Shown here in pieces: positions 20,930 to 34,029 of a stretch of DNA of 64,000 nucleotides. Each line of letters begins with the position of its first letter. Positions within the stretch are counted from its first letter, which is position 1. A program made the translations under genes and the position numbers. Source of the DNA: Garcia nutans (Eukaryota > Streptophyta > Magnoliopsida > Malpighiales > Euphorbiaceae). The notes below the pieces were generated by a model. That model saw only the letters and a program-made list of their open reading frames with translations. It did not search any database and was not told the DNA's origin. The stretch covers positions 9,548,001 to 9,612,000 of the forward strand of contig CANTUV010000015.1 in assembly GCA_947685225.1 (NCBI GenBank), written 5' to 3'.

Positions 20930-23401
20930 AGGGGGAGGCGATCCCTAATCAAATAAAGCCTTGAAAAAATCATGACCTGAAGGTCCTATTAATGAAGAAG
21001 TAGCACCAAGATCTCTGAAGCCTTAAAAATGGAAGTCTTAAAAGCTTTGCTCTAACCGACGATACAAGTCTTCAAAATGAGTATCATTTTGATGGCTAGC
21101 ATCCAGCTCTAGATGATTGGCATCTAACTCCTCCTGCAACTTCTTGTTTTGTTCCTCAAGCATTCGCTATGAGCCAGAAAAGGAAAATGTAAGAACATGC
21201 ATAATCATGCATACATATAGCATAAATAAACTTGAAACATGGCTACAGACCAGATAATTCAAATCGAAGCCCTGACGACCAAAGAGCGGATTAGCATAAT
21301 GTGATGGTGTCGAAAAGGGAACATATGGTTGGCCCAAAACAACATGAGATGGTCCAGCTTCATGATCAAATGAATCAAGAGCCTGCAATGTTTATGAAGA
21401 GTTAAAACAAATAAAGAGAAAGCAGTTGCAGACGATATATTCACATTTACAAGAAAGGTGTTGGACCCAGTGTACAAAATGAGAAGAAGACCTTTCTCTC
21501 TCATCATCATTTTGATCACCCTCTTCTTCTTCCTCTTCTTCTTCTTCTTCTTCATCTTCTTCCTCTTATTCTTCTTCCTCTTCTTTTTTTTTCTTCTTCC
21601 TTTTCTTCTTCTTCTTCTTTAGGAAGCCTTCAGACATTACCAAGAGAAACTTTAAAATTCAGGAGCCGCTCTCGATTGAACTGGATGTATGACTCAACAG
21701 TTGAAAGAAGATAAGGTTCAACATCATATCCATTCCGAGCATGCACCCAAAATTTTTTGGCATGGATGTAATGTTCAATGTGTATGCCAAAATATTCATA
21801 GGATCCCTCTGCTTCTCAGGGCGAAGGAAATAGTTATACACCCTTTTGTTAAGGAACTAGCCACTGAAAACTAGACCGACAATGACTCAATGGGAGTCTT
21901 GAAATGGCAGTAAAACATTCATAAAAGGAGTTCAGTTGTCCCGCTCGTCAGCCCCCCTATTGAGCAATGCCCACCTGTGAAAATTACAAAAAGGTAAGTT
22001 GACTTCTCCATCGATTTTAAAGTATACTAACTTTCTTTTACCTGGTCCCAGGTTAAACGACTCAAATGATAGCGTTCGGAGTGCACATGATGAGAGCCAA
22101 GCACTCCCGTACGACCTGATAACTAAAAATTCAACCTCAGATACCCGACCCTCTGTCAAAAAATACTAGGTATCATCATAAGATTATGCTCATATGCTCA
22201 AACCTACAGAGGCAATAAAGTTCATATTCACACAGGCACTTTATTGGAATCAACAACGGTGGAAGTTAAATACCTTGGCAATGACCATAAAGTCATTGAA
22301 GGATATTTTATTCCTATAAATTTTATCAAATCCATTGTAAAGACAGGATATGCCAGCATCCCCCAAGCCATAAAGTCATACAAGGTCTAGATTGACAAGG
22401 GCTCGTAACACTACTAAATGAATAGCATACTCGATGTTGCATAGGATGGTAGGACCCAACAAATATAATAAGAACCCTTGGGTGTACTGTTTGTCTCTCG
22501 CATTGTGCACTGGTCAGGTGTAATTTATCCAATACTCCCAAATCGATTCAAATTTTATTTTGAAGGGCTCCTTTATTGAATGGTTCATGCCTATTAATCT
22601 TTGAATTTCACCCTGCATGGGGAGGCCATATGTTAAAGGGACCAAGATGCCATAATACTGAATGCTTATTATAGTAGTGAAGTCAACCAGACCAATAGTC
22701 ATTTCCCCTACCGGCAAGTGAAAGGTATGGGTGGTGTCCATCCACCATTTCGCAAGTGCTTGGATCACGCTTATGTCTATCTAGAATCCTTGCGACAATA
22801 ATTGCAAGACAAAATCCTCAAAGCCACACTCTCGGATCATCTGCTTCACCAAAGGAGGTGCTTTATTGTACCACAGGTGGGCTTTATACACACCATCTGC
22901 CACAAACAACATAGAGATCGTGCTATCATTAAAACAAGTAAGTCAATGTGAGGTAAGTAAATTAGCCTTAAAATTCATTTTTTAACACTTTAATAATTCT
23001 CTCTTTGTGCATAAGGTCTAGTATCTTGTTTTAAATAATTTATTTATATTTTCCACTCATAAATTATTGTGCAAATTTATCCTTTTTTCTATATAATTTT
23101 GTCCACTTTAATATTAGATTCATCTATTTTTTTTCATGAATTTTACTAAATAGGTCCTAAAATTTATTTTCTAACACAATTAATTTTCACTAAAAGTTTG
23201 GTGATACTAAGTATTTAAAAGTGCAAAAAAATAATGCTTACCTTAGTCTTTTCGCCTGCACTACGATGAAGCTGCATCCCAGCTAAAAGAGAAAATGTCT
23301 CATGTTCATGAGAACTGACATGTTCTAGTAGCTCGACATTGGAATGAGGTCCAATCCTTGAAGCATGTTGTGTATCATCCATTTGCAAGTCTGGAATTTT
23401 G
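20930..23401 (-). pseudogene. Antisense plant-mobile-domain (PMD) gene of the Tat element, broken
   Basis: On the minus strand, a start near 23401 gives a short first exon (MDDTQHASRIGPHSNVELLE) ending at a good donor (AAG/GTAAGC, about 23238). After an AT-rich intron and a TGATAG acceptor near 22922 comes the domain core: KAHLWYNKAPPLVKQMI, then ALAKWWMDTTHTFHLPVGEM, then the family-typical GLPMQGEIQRLIG. Further pieces at 22159-21932 and 21841-21659 lead to a Lys/Glu-rich low-complexity tract (about 21500-21620) and a tail (GPSHVVLGQPYVPFSTPS, then a coiled-coil LEEQNKKLQEELDANHLELD). The WWxxTxTFHLPxGEMTITLxD pattern is diagnostic of PMD (PF10536-like) proteins. Stops and frame changes make it non-functional here. 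Confidence 0.68.
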
Positions 23402-23869
23402 CTTAGAACAAATAAACTAGATTTGAGTTTTGAATGAAAATGAATTGGTGAAGGAATGGCTGAATTGTTGCCATTTAAATAGGGAAAAGTAATATAGTTA
23501 AAAAAAGGAGAAAAGTAAAAGAAAAGAAAAGCACAGGAAAAGCATAAACAAATAGAAAGGAAAAGAAAGTTATCTGATACCACTTGGTTGTATGCACATT
23601 ATTGGCTATAATGAACAATTGTATAAATAATAGAACTTATTTCAAACACAGGAAGATCAGATATTCATCAGACTCACAGTGGTCACATCCCCACGATAAG
23701 ATATTTATTGTTTGTCTAAATTCATGAATGTCTAAAAATACTTTTTCCACTATAAAAATATTTTTTCACGCATGGGGAAAGGATATATAAGGGATAAGCA
23801 ACTAAAAAAATAGCCAAAATTTTTGTTGACTTTTTCAAATCTATCTTTTCTAGATATTGCGGGTCAATA

Positions 23870-24190
23870 ACTTAAACTGATCCTGGATATAGAAACTAAA
23901 TGAAGATATTGCAGGTCCAGAACCCAAAATCAATTAGGGTCGAGAACCCAAACCAATTAGAGTCTAAAATCTAAACCAATCTGGGTCTAGAACCCAAACC
24001 AATCAAGGTTCAAAACCTAAACCGATTAGGGTCCAGAACCTAAATTGATCCAGGTCCAGAACCTAAATCAATCAGGGCCCATAACATAAACTAATATAGA
24101 TCCAAACCCCAAACCAATCTGGGTCCAAAATCCAAATCAATTCAGGTCCAGAACCTAAAACAATATATTGCAGGTCCAGAACCTAGCCTA
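23870..24190. repeat. Degenerate tandem repeat, GGTCCAGAACCYAAACCAATC unit
   Basis: About eleven to thirteen imperfect copies of a 24-26 bp unit (ggtccagaacc followed by taaac/caaac and caatcagg), with no coding frame conserved. It lies in the probable Tat LTR. Confidence 0.8.
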
Positions 24191-24289
24191 TCAAAGCAAC
24201 TCGGATTTATTCTTCAAAAGGGCATATTGCTTTTCACTATCTAAAAAATTCAAGATTGTTCAAGCATAGGGCAAGACTATAGACTTCTA

Positions 24290-24600
24290 ATTTTGGCCTT
24301 AAAACAAGTTTAGTCCCAATTTAAAGAGGCCAAGCTTAGTCTGGTCCAATTTTAAAAAAGCTTAAACCTAGTCTGATCCAATTTTAAAAGCTTAAACCTA
24401 GTCCAGTCAAATTTTAAAGCTTAAACCTAGTCCGGTCTAATTTTAAAGCTTAAACCTAGTCTGGTCTAATTTTAAAGGCCTAAACCTTGTCTGGTCTAAT
24501 TTTGAAAGATTAAACCTGGTCTGGTCCAATTTAAAAAGCATGAATTGGGTCTGATCCAATCTTAAAAACCCAAACCTAGCCAGTTCAATATCAAAAGACA
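24290..24600. repeat. Degenerate tandem repeat, TTAAACCTAGTCTGGTCCAA unit
   Basis: About nine to ten copies of a 30-35 bp unit reading taaacctagtctggtccaattttaaag with small differences. It is a second, unrelated tandem array directly after the first. Confidence 0.8.
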
Positions 24601-25194
24601 AAATCATGATGAATTGGCCAACACCAATTCGTCATGAGTCTTGATTCGGGCTAGATTCAATTTTAATTACATTTAAATTCTAATAAGATTTAGATAAGTA
24701 GAAAAATGTTAGAATTAGATAAGGATGAGTGAGCCTAAGTTGCCCTAACCATTGCTTATAAATACAAAGCCACAATCAGAAAACAACAGTGGTGATTATC
24801 AATTAAAATACCCAATATTCCAAACATAAAAAGGGAGAAAGCAACTAAAAGCTTGGCCATAATTAGTAAAGCCAATAGCAAGAGATAGAAAGCAATTGTA
24901 GGAGAAAAAAAAGAGAAGTGAGACAGTAGCAGCAATGAAGGCAGTAGCTATACAATTTCTAGATTATTGAAGTTTGGCTAACAAATCAATTGATCCAGGC
25001 TTTCCAACTATTCAAACCGTGAGCTCGGTTCAACAATATCAACTTGGTGGAGCCAACAACGTAGGTACGGTCTATTAACTAATTCCATTTAATTTCTTTC
25101 AGTCAACTTCATCTTCCAATGCTATAAAATTTCACCATTTTTTTGGATTATCGATTTGATTTCAAAATTACTTACAGTAAGTAATTAAGTAAAA

Positions 25195-25560
25195 TTATAA
25201 CTTTAATTTGCATGACCAAAACCCTAATTTACATGAACAAATCCTAATCCATGACCAAAACCCTAATTTACATTAACAAATCCTAATCTATGACCAAATC
25301 CTAATTTGCATGAACAAACCCTAATCCATGACAAAAACCACATGAACAAACTCTAGTTTAAGAAAAACCCTAATTTGCATGTTTTAGCCTTAGTTTATTT
25401 TCCAAAACCCTAGTTTGCATATTTTAGCCTTCGTTTGCATATTAAACCCTAGAATTTCATATAAAACCCTAGTTTGCATGTTTTAATCTTAGTTTGCATG
25501 TGAAAATCCTAATTTGATTAGTAGAAACCCTAAAACCCTAGTTTTGCAATCTAACCTCAA
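25195..25560. repeat. CCCTAA-containing minisatellite
   Basis: Repeats of about 39 bp (catgaccaaaaccctaattta plus catgaacaaatcctaatc), shifting to aaccctagtttgcatgtttt units. Each unit contains AACCCTAR, a telomere-like word, but the intervening bases rule out a true telomere array. Confidence 0.75.
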
Positions 25561-26261
25561 TTTAATGGTGGAAACCTAATTTTAATCATTGATTTATTGT
25601 TATTTGCTTCTGATGGATGATATGGTTGGTTGATATAATTTTTTTATGATTGGATTATGATTATTTAACATTGTTTGAATTTTTAAGGGAGATTTAGAAG
25701 GAATGTTTCCACTTATGTGCGTGCCTTTTTTATTCTAGCTATGTATTTTAATTTCAAGAATTTTGGATCATTGTAAAGAACATGTTTCCACCAATTGGTG
25801 GGTGTCCTATTTTAGTTATCTATATGGACATCGGAACGTTGTAAGGGCATATTTCCATCTTTGTATGGGTGCCCATCTTATTTATTTATTTGTTTATCTA
25901 ATATGATTAATTATTTTTTGTAATTGTATGTAATATGAATAGTATTATAATAATGTAGGAATCCAATAATAATTAGATCTAAAAAGGAGGCTAGTTCCAA
26001 TGAGTCGGGTGTTATAGGGGTGTTGTGTCATTCTTACCTTTCTTACCCAACTTTTTAAACCCAATAGGAGATTGGAGATTCCTTAGAAATTGAGTCATCC
26101 ATTCTCGACCTGTCTGGGTGGTGACTTCCATTCTTCAAGTTTAGGCCCATATTCTCTAAGGCCCTGAGCCTAACAGTATCAAAGTCACAAGAACTATTCC
26201 ACTAGGAGTGGAGGTAAAAATCCCCACTCACCTTATGGAATTTAAAGATCTTCAAAATCCC

Positions 26262-27978
26262 CACTACACATGTTTCATCTTAAACCATCACATGTCATAT
26301 TCACATGCATTAGGCCCAAATGATCCTATATAATATTCAAGTTCCAGAGATATTGCTTTGGACTATTTTTGACACCCAGTGTCTGGCTCGAAGGAAAATA
26401 ATAGTGACACTCAACGTCTAGCCCGAAGGTAATATATATAATAGTGACACTCAGCATTTGGCCCGAAGAAAATCATAGGCATGACGTATAACACCAAATA
26501 CAATACTCTAAAAAATGATATTACATAAGGTTTCACACATATCATATACAAATTCACACTTTTCTAGTATTTTGACAATTATGCCATTTTCCATTCTTTT
26601 TGCACTTTTTCCATCATTTTATAAGGTTTCCATACTTTTTTCACCATTTTTATCAATTTCTTCGCCACAACCTCAACGTGGCCGAATTATGTCATATAGT
26701 AGGCATAATTATATTTTTTCATAAACATATTTTTCAATGCTATTAGCCATCTTAAAATGGCTCATTTAATTACACATTATGCATTTCATATCTTTAAACA
26801 ATATATCTATGAACTTTTAATGTGAATTCACACATCAAAGTAGCATAGTTAATATTCTCACGTACAATGAAATATGCCAAATAAAGCATTTCAACACATT
26901 ACAATCAAAGTATGTACTAACCTCAATTATGCCAACACACCTCCCAAGTCTTACTTCACCAATTTCCCTTTCTCTCTTTAATTTTGTAACTTCTATTATA
27001 AGTTTCAATTTAGCATTAGCAATCCATTTAAATTTACTTTAATCATTCAAATATCATTTTCATCAATTCCACCAAGAATTCCACCAAAATACTATTTTCA
27101 CCATTACTACCTTATTCAAACTTCATTATCAAGTTCATTTTTTAACATTTAACTACTAAAACATCACTTGTACATCAATATAATATTAAAGCAATTCACT
27201 TCCACAATTATGGAAATCTATTTCAAAAATTCAAATTTTGCATAATAAGTCCATAATCCTAAACTTAACCAAACTCTCTCATAATCAATTTCTAATCATA
27301 AAATTATTACATACATATTAAAACAACATTAAATTCATCTATTACCATAATTATCATCATCCATTCTAGCAACCTTATTCACACATATTCCTTACCAACA
27401 ACTAGTTCCATCAATCTTGTGTATCTCAATCAATTACTCATTAAATTACTACATATCCATCATATTAACTTCAATTCTACCAATTTAACAATTTTAAGTC
27501 AACTTTCTCTCTCTACCCTTATCAATACATAACCTAAAAATCTATTAAAACAAAGCTTAAATAATAAAAACTAACTTGAAACCTTAATCTTTCTTCAAAA
27601 TTCTTTTAATTCCTTTGAAAAACTTGAAGAACTTGATGAATTGGAGAAGAAAATTTTTTCCCTCTTAGCTCATGTAGAAATACTTTTTTAAAGAAGAAGA
27701 AAGGAGGAAGAAGAAGAAGAATATGTTTTATTTTTTTTTTCATATTTTACTATCCACATTTATATATATATTATTTTATTATTTTAATAATTACTTATTG
27801 ATTATTTAAAATTCTAATTTTTTCTTTCATTCAATAATAATTTAATTTTTAATTATTTTAAAACTTCAATTTTTGATCTTCCATTTAATTTTCATCTTTA
27901 TCTCTTCTATATAATAATTAATTAATTCCATAATTTCCACCAATCATATCTCTTCCTTCTTTGACTTTCCATCTTCTC

Positions 27979-28033
<55 letters not shown>

Positions 28034-28434
28034 CATCATCATCATCATCATCATCATCAACAACAACAACAATTGTTCTAACATCAATTTATACTTGATA
28101 TATATGGTATATGTTATATATATGTATATGTCATATATATTTTACGTATATATTACATATACCTTTTTATACATATTTATGCAATGTATATACTATATAT
28201 ATATATGTAATGTATATTTATTATATATTTTACTCATATATATATAATGTGTATCCTATGTATACATCAAGTATACCTTATATGTACATTATATATATTA
28301 AATATAATATATCCAACATATCTAGCAATTATATGATATGTATATGCTATATATACACTAGGTATATATTAGATATATACAACACATATATCTCCAAATA
28401 CCTATTTAATTTCTCCAAGATCACGGATATTATA
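26262..28434 (-). repeat. 3' LTR (minus strand) of the degenerate gypsy element, truncated
   Basis: It aligns with 31285-33437 throughout (shared phrases such as tttgacacccagtgtctggc and ttaaaatggctcatttaattacac). The roughly 700 bp corresponding to 30562-31280 is missing. Microsatellites (TTA)n/(ATC)n/(AAC)n occupy about 27975-28070, followed by 300 bp of TATATGT-type sequence. It ends at CACGGATATTATA. Confidence 0.8.
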
Positions 28435-30561
28435 ATTCTCTCTCCCTCAAATATTTTGCCCTCAAAATTACTTACCGTTGTAATTAAACTCCACTAAAAT
28501 TAATCACCAATCTTCATTTTCTGTATAATAAACTAAAAAATTATTGTCGCAACTTATCATCATTACTAACAACATAATCTTTCACTCTCTCCCTTATAAA
28601 TACTCTTAATCATTTTTACAATTACTATTATAAAGATCAATAACAATTATAAATTCGTCACTTACTTATATCCAATGTACATATAATTTCTACTTCTCCA
28701 AAAATATAATTAAATTTCAAATCTATAATTCCCTTCATTAATTAATTACCTGCAAATACTTATCATCAAGTATTTATGTAACATTAACTAAATATTTATA
28801 TTATATATATATCAACTCAAAATTTTAACAAAAAAAAAACTAAGCTATGTCAATAAAACAATACATCTATGCATTTCAAGTCATTTCTGTCATTATCTTT
28901 CAAATTCTTAATTCTCCTATTATGCACTTTTTTATATATAAAGGTCAAATTCTCCTCATATAAATCTTACTTTTCAAACTCATCCAATAAATTATTCTTA
29001 GATATCAATTATAAGTACTCCTAAAATTTACTCATTATATTTTGTTTAATTCTATCCACTTAAATCAAATGGATTATGTCTTGATTAACCAACCAAAGGC
29101 CATTCATAAAATAAATTAAAATCCATTTATTATATAATCATCATATATCCATTATTAAGTTTTACATCAAACTAAAATATCCAAAAACATATTTATTACT
29201 TTTCTAATAACATCCACTTCTACACAACACATTAATAAACACATCTCTATCATACAACTAGATATAGATTGCATACATAACCTCAACTCACTTTAACTTA
29301 GTAAAGCGTTAATATAAAGTCACATTTTAATTGCTCATAATAAAGAACAATATTTAAATTTTAATTTATTCATAGAAAATCTTGACTAAATCAATACTAT
29401 TTATCTCTTTAGTAAATCCTCAATATACTTCTACAATAAATAGATTTGCTGATATATACTAATTCTCCCTTTAATTTTAATTTTAAACTCTTTGTTCTAA
29501 TTTATTAAAAACTCTAAATCCCTTCTTCACATCTACCAATCCATATGTAAATGTCCATAATTTTCTTCAATTATTTGTCACATAAAATTAATTCATTACT
29601 CTATCTCATAAATCTGCATTACTTCCTAATTTTCATGTCAATCTCATTTTTCAACTTTTCATTTATTACCAAACCTTCACTAAAGATTATAAAATTTTAA
29701 AAATGTGTAATTTACACATAAATGGACTTATATTTAAAATTTTAGAGTTTTACAAGTTGATTTACTATATTTAAAAATTAAGTATTCCAAACCTACAAGA
29801 TCCATTTCTTTGATAATTCTTCTAGTAGAACTTATTTACACATTTTTTTCATGTATCAAACCTTAATAAAAGCTTATGAAATTTTAACGATATGTTCTAT
29901 AAGTACATATGATATTTTATATAAAGTTTCAGATTTTTCTAGGTTCATTTGATATAGCTTTTAAATATGTTTCTCAACTTCTACATATTTTATATTGTTG
30001 GAACTGTTCCAACAATTTGTGTTCTTCTATTTTTCTTAAATAGTAATTCATCTTTAAAAATTATGAAATTTTATACATTACATTCTAACATATACAAACT
30101 TTTCATTATAATTTCAAGCTCATATAATGTCTCTAGATCGGTCCAAAAATTCAGTTAAAATCACTTTGCTGCACATATGCAAAATTTTCAGTAACTATAA
30201 TACTCATCTCTCATGCTTTTTATTTCATATCCTAGATCATTTTTCTTAATTTCTCTAATTTATTAATTGAATCAACCATAAATCTTAATTTAATTTTTTT
30301 CTCAAGTGAAAGGTTCAAAAGTCCTTAATTTAAAATCTCTAAAATAACGCTTCAGCTGCGCCACTCTGATCTACGCATCCCAGACGCTACCTCAACTTAT
30401 ATCCATTACATCAAAAGAACTTTGCCATATCAGATATCAACACAGGTGCTAATGCATATGCATGTATTAAAACTCAAATAATTATTTTAAAATTCTCCTT
30501 TCTCATTTCTAAAACCCACCTAAGTTAAAAATCTCAAATCAGGCTCTGATAGCAAAAGAAA
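28435..30561 (-). other. ORF-less interior of the degenerate gypsy element
   Basis: Strongly AT-rich, with no ORF above background on either strand and no motif of gag or pol recognisable by eye. The only islands of higher GC are near 30350-30400. The PBS complement is at 30541-30556. C-to-T decay of a former coding region is possible but not demonstrable here. Confidence 0.6.
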
Positions 30562-33437
30562 TGTAACATCCATGTACCCTATATACGTATAATATATATA
30601 CCATATATATATAAAGTACATATATAGAATATAAGAGTGTCATCAAAATTACTTGTGAACGCTTCATACTTTCATTTATCTATATAATTATACTTTTAGA
30701 AATTTAATTTATGTATTCTTAGCAATTATTTTCAATATTATCGAAAAACTTTATAGGAAATACTCAAAAAAAAAATTGCCAAAGTTTTGTCTGTAATTAC
30801 AGTAAAATCCAAAGCTCAACAAACACAACCTGCATGAAAATTTTGCACTTCCAAAATCTATATTTATTCACATACCAACAAATCTCCAATTATCTCAAAC
30901 AAATCACCCAAAACTCATTATTTTATAAATTTACATATTAAATAAGCACATTTAATATTCACAACCACTTTCAAAAGAATTACTTATACAAACTTTATAT
31001 AATGTGCACAATACATACTAGAAAAAAACCCAAGTTGCATAATAAAAAGCATAAGTATATATGAATGCAGTAAGCACCATTGGTCTTATGGCTCTCTGAT
31101 TTCTAAATATCATCCACTGCCAGGATCTCTCTGATAAGCAATTCTCACCTGCATGATTCATACAACTGCGCTAAGCTTTACAACTTAGTGATACATACTT
31201 TGATAATAGTAAAAAATTAAGGACAATAATGTAAAATACTTTTCTTTCATAAATCACAATATGGCATGCAACCGCACTTTAAATCTTACACATTTTTCAT
31301 CTTAAATCATCACATGTCATATTCACATGCATTTGGCCCAAATGACACCTTATATAATATTTAAATTCCAGAGATATTGCTTTTGACCATTTTTGACACC
31401 CAGTGTCTAATTTGAAGGCAAATAACAGTGATGTCCAGCGTCTGGCCCGAAGGCAATCATAGACATGTTGTATAGTACCAAACACAATACTCTAAAAAAT
31501 GATATTAATAAGGTTTCACACATATCATATATAATTTCACACTTTTCTAGTACTTTGATAATTATGCCATTTTTTATTCTTTTTGCACTTTTTCCATCAT
31601 TTTATAAGGTTTCCATACTTTTTCATCATTTTCATCAATTTCTTCGCCACAACCTCATTTGGCCGAATTATGTCTTATAGTAGGCATAATTCAATTTTTC
31701 CATAAATATATTTTTCAATGCTATTAGCCATCTTAAAATGTCTCATTTAATTACACATTATGAATTTCATATCTTTAAATATATATCTATGCATTTTTCA
31801 TGTGAATATAAACTTCATAGTAGTATAGTTAATATTCTCACATACAATGCAATATGCAAAATAAAAAAACATATTTCTCCATTATGCCAATACACATTAC
31901 AATCAAAGCATCTACTAACCTCAATTATGCCAATACACATCCCATGTCTTACTTCACCAATTGCCCTTCCTCTCTTTAATTTTGTAACTTCCCTTTACTC
32001 AACCCTAAACCACATTATAAGTTTGAATTTAGCATTAGCAATCCATTTAAATTTACTTTAATCATTCAAATATCATTTACATCAATTCCACCAAGTATTC
32101 CACCAAAACAATATTTTCACCATTACTACCTTATTCAAACTTCATTATATCAAGTTCATTTTTTAACATTTAACTATTAAAACATCACTTGTACATCAGT
32201 ATAACATTAAAGCAATTCACTTCCACAATTATAGAAATCTATTTCAAAAATCCAAATTTCACATAATATGTCCATAACCCTAAACTTAACCAAACTCTCT
32301 CATAATCAATTTCTAATCATAAAATTATTACATACATATTAAAAAAACATTAAATTCATCCATTAACATAATTATCATCATCCATTCTAGAAAGCCTATT
32401 TACACATATTCCTTACCAACATCTAGTTTTATCAATCTTGTGTATCTCAATCAATTACTCATTAAATTACTACATATCCATCATATTAACTTCAATCCTA
32501 TCAATTTAACAATTTTAAATCAACTTTCTCTCTCTACCCTGATCAATACATAATCTAAAAATCCATTAAAACGAACTTAAATAATAAAAACTCACTTGCA
32601 ACCTTAATCTTTCTTTAAAATTCTTTTAATTCCTTTGAAGAACTTGAGAAACTTGATGAATTGGAGAAGAAAATTTTTATCCTCTTAGCTCATGGAGAAA
32701 TATGTTTTTTTAAAAGAAGAAGAAAGGAGAAGAAAGGAGAAGGAAGAAGATGAATATGTTTTATTTTTCTTCTTATTTTACTATCCACATGTATATTATT
32801 TTATTATTTTAATAATTACTTATTTATTATTTAAAATTTTAATTTCTTTCTTCCATTCAATAATAATTTAATTTTTAATTATTTTAAAACTTCAATTTTC
32901 TATCTTCCATTTAATTCTCATCTTTATCCCTTAACTATAATAATTAATTAATTCCTTAATTCCCACCAATCATATCTCTTCCTTCTTTGACTTTCCTTCT
33001 TCTCTTATTATTATTATTATTTAATTATTATTATTGTGATCATCATCATCATCATCATAAAAAACAACTTTTCCAACACCAATATATACTTGATATATAT
33101 ATGTGGTATATTATATATATGTTTATGTCATATATATTTTACTTATATATTATATTTACATTTATGTACATATTTATGCAATGTATATACTATATATATG
33201 TAATGTATATTTAATGTATATTTTACCCATATGTATATATAATGTGTATCATATGTATACATCAAGTATACCTTATATGTACTTTATATATATATATATA
33301 TTAAATATAATATATATCCAACATATATAATAATTATATAATATGTATATGTTATATATACTAGGTATACATTAGATATATACAATGCATATACCATCAA
33401 ATACATATTTATTTTCTCCAAGATCACGGATATTACA
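30562..33437 (-). repeat. 5' LTR (minus strand) of the degenerate gypsy element (2876 bp)
   Basis: It begins TGTAACATCC and ends CACGGATATTACA. In reverse it shows a weakened version of the family hairpin near 31150-31175, the short tandem cassette (gacacccagtgtc and cagcgtctggcccgaagg, 31393-31455), and the TTA/ATC microsatellite plus TATATGT block (33005-33400). Confidence 0.85.
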
Positions 33438-34029
33438 AAGTATATCAACATAGTTAGCATCATTGAATCACAAATAAATGTTGGTCTATCATAAACTCAA
33501 CTATTTAAGTGCAAGATTTCAAGCAAAAATTTAAAAATTTTCCATCATTCCATAAAAATATATTCTATAAGTACCCCATATCCTAAAATTTATTAAAAAT
33601 AAAATAAGTTTAAAAGGGAATAGAATACTTTATTAAATTTTTGGGATTAAACTCCCCCAAATTTGAAGCTTGCCACTGTCCTCAGTAGTTTAGGCATTAG
33701 ATGGTGGAGGCTTATGCGTGTTCATTCTTGATTTTTTCCCTTTCCAAAAAGAATATATCAATCCAAGTTCAACCTAAAACAAAAATAAAAACACAAAACC
33801 AAAAATTAAAAATAGAGTGAAAAATTGGGTTGCCTTATAACAAGCGCTAATTTATAGTCTTTAGCTTGGCTATAGCTTTAGGTCCTCAAGGTGGGTGATC
33901 ACAACTTATTTCTTTGCCCAAGATTTTTCTTGCTAAGTGATATTTCTCAAACTCTTAATAGCCTTCAAGTGGTGCTTGTGGAATTGCTTTAAAAATCATG
34001 GGAGAATTAGCTACTTTTTTGTTGTCATC
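33438..34029 (-). other. Athila-like 3' untranslated end with polypurine tract
   Basis: On the minus strand it contains AGCGCTTGTTATAAGGCAACCC (complement at about 33826-33848), a hallmark phrase of the region after pol in Athila-type elements. About 170 bp later comes the polypurine tract TTTGGGGGAGT (complement at 33651-33661). The gag-protease region is joined to this 3' end with no RT, RNase H or integrase between. The 3' LTR proper is cut off at 33437 by the neighbouring element. Confidence 0.65.

Larger units (their letters stand above)
23589..26190 (+). repeat. Probable 3' LTR of the Tat element (boundaries approximate)
   Basis: It follows a purine tract (AAAGGAAAAGAAAG, about 23558-23571) and begins near TGTATGCACATT. 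It contains two tandem-repeat blocks, a TATA-like TTATAAATA near 24758, a CCCTAA-rich block, and the phrase GAGTCGGGTGTTATAGGGG near 26000-26018, which I associate with the 3' parts of Tat/Ogre LTRs. No second copy is in the window, so neither the ends nor a target duplication can be verified. The alternative is LTR (to about 25060) plus leader. Confidence 0.45.
26262..33437 (-). mobile_element. Degenerate minus-strand gypsy element with two LTRs and an ORF-less interior
   Basis: Two related LTRs in the same reverse orientation (30562-33437 and the truncated 26262-28434) flank 2.1 kb. Read on the minus strand: 5' LTR ending ATGTTACA; a PBS TTGCTATCAGAGCC (one mismatch to the iMet PBS); an AT-rich interior without ORFs; then GAGGGCAAAATATTTGAGGGAGAGAAT, which resembles the end and polypurine tract of the Tekay element here; then the 3' LTR starting TATAATATCC. 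It is therefore an internally deleted or strongly decayed Tekay-related or LARD-like element. No matching target duplication was found, because its left end is lost near 26262. Confidence 0.78.

Noticed and set aside
25195..25560. Interstitial telomere repeat
   Set aside because: AACCCTAA words are present but separated by about 10-30 bp of other sequence in 39 bp units; not (CCCTAAA)n.
28111..28497. Tyr/Ile-rich 128-codon frame (and similar ones at 33103 and 34746)
   Set aside because: Translation of TATATGT-type low-complexity LTR DNA.
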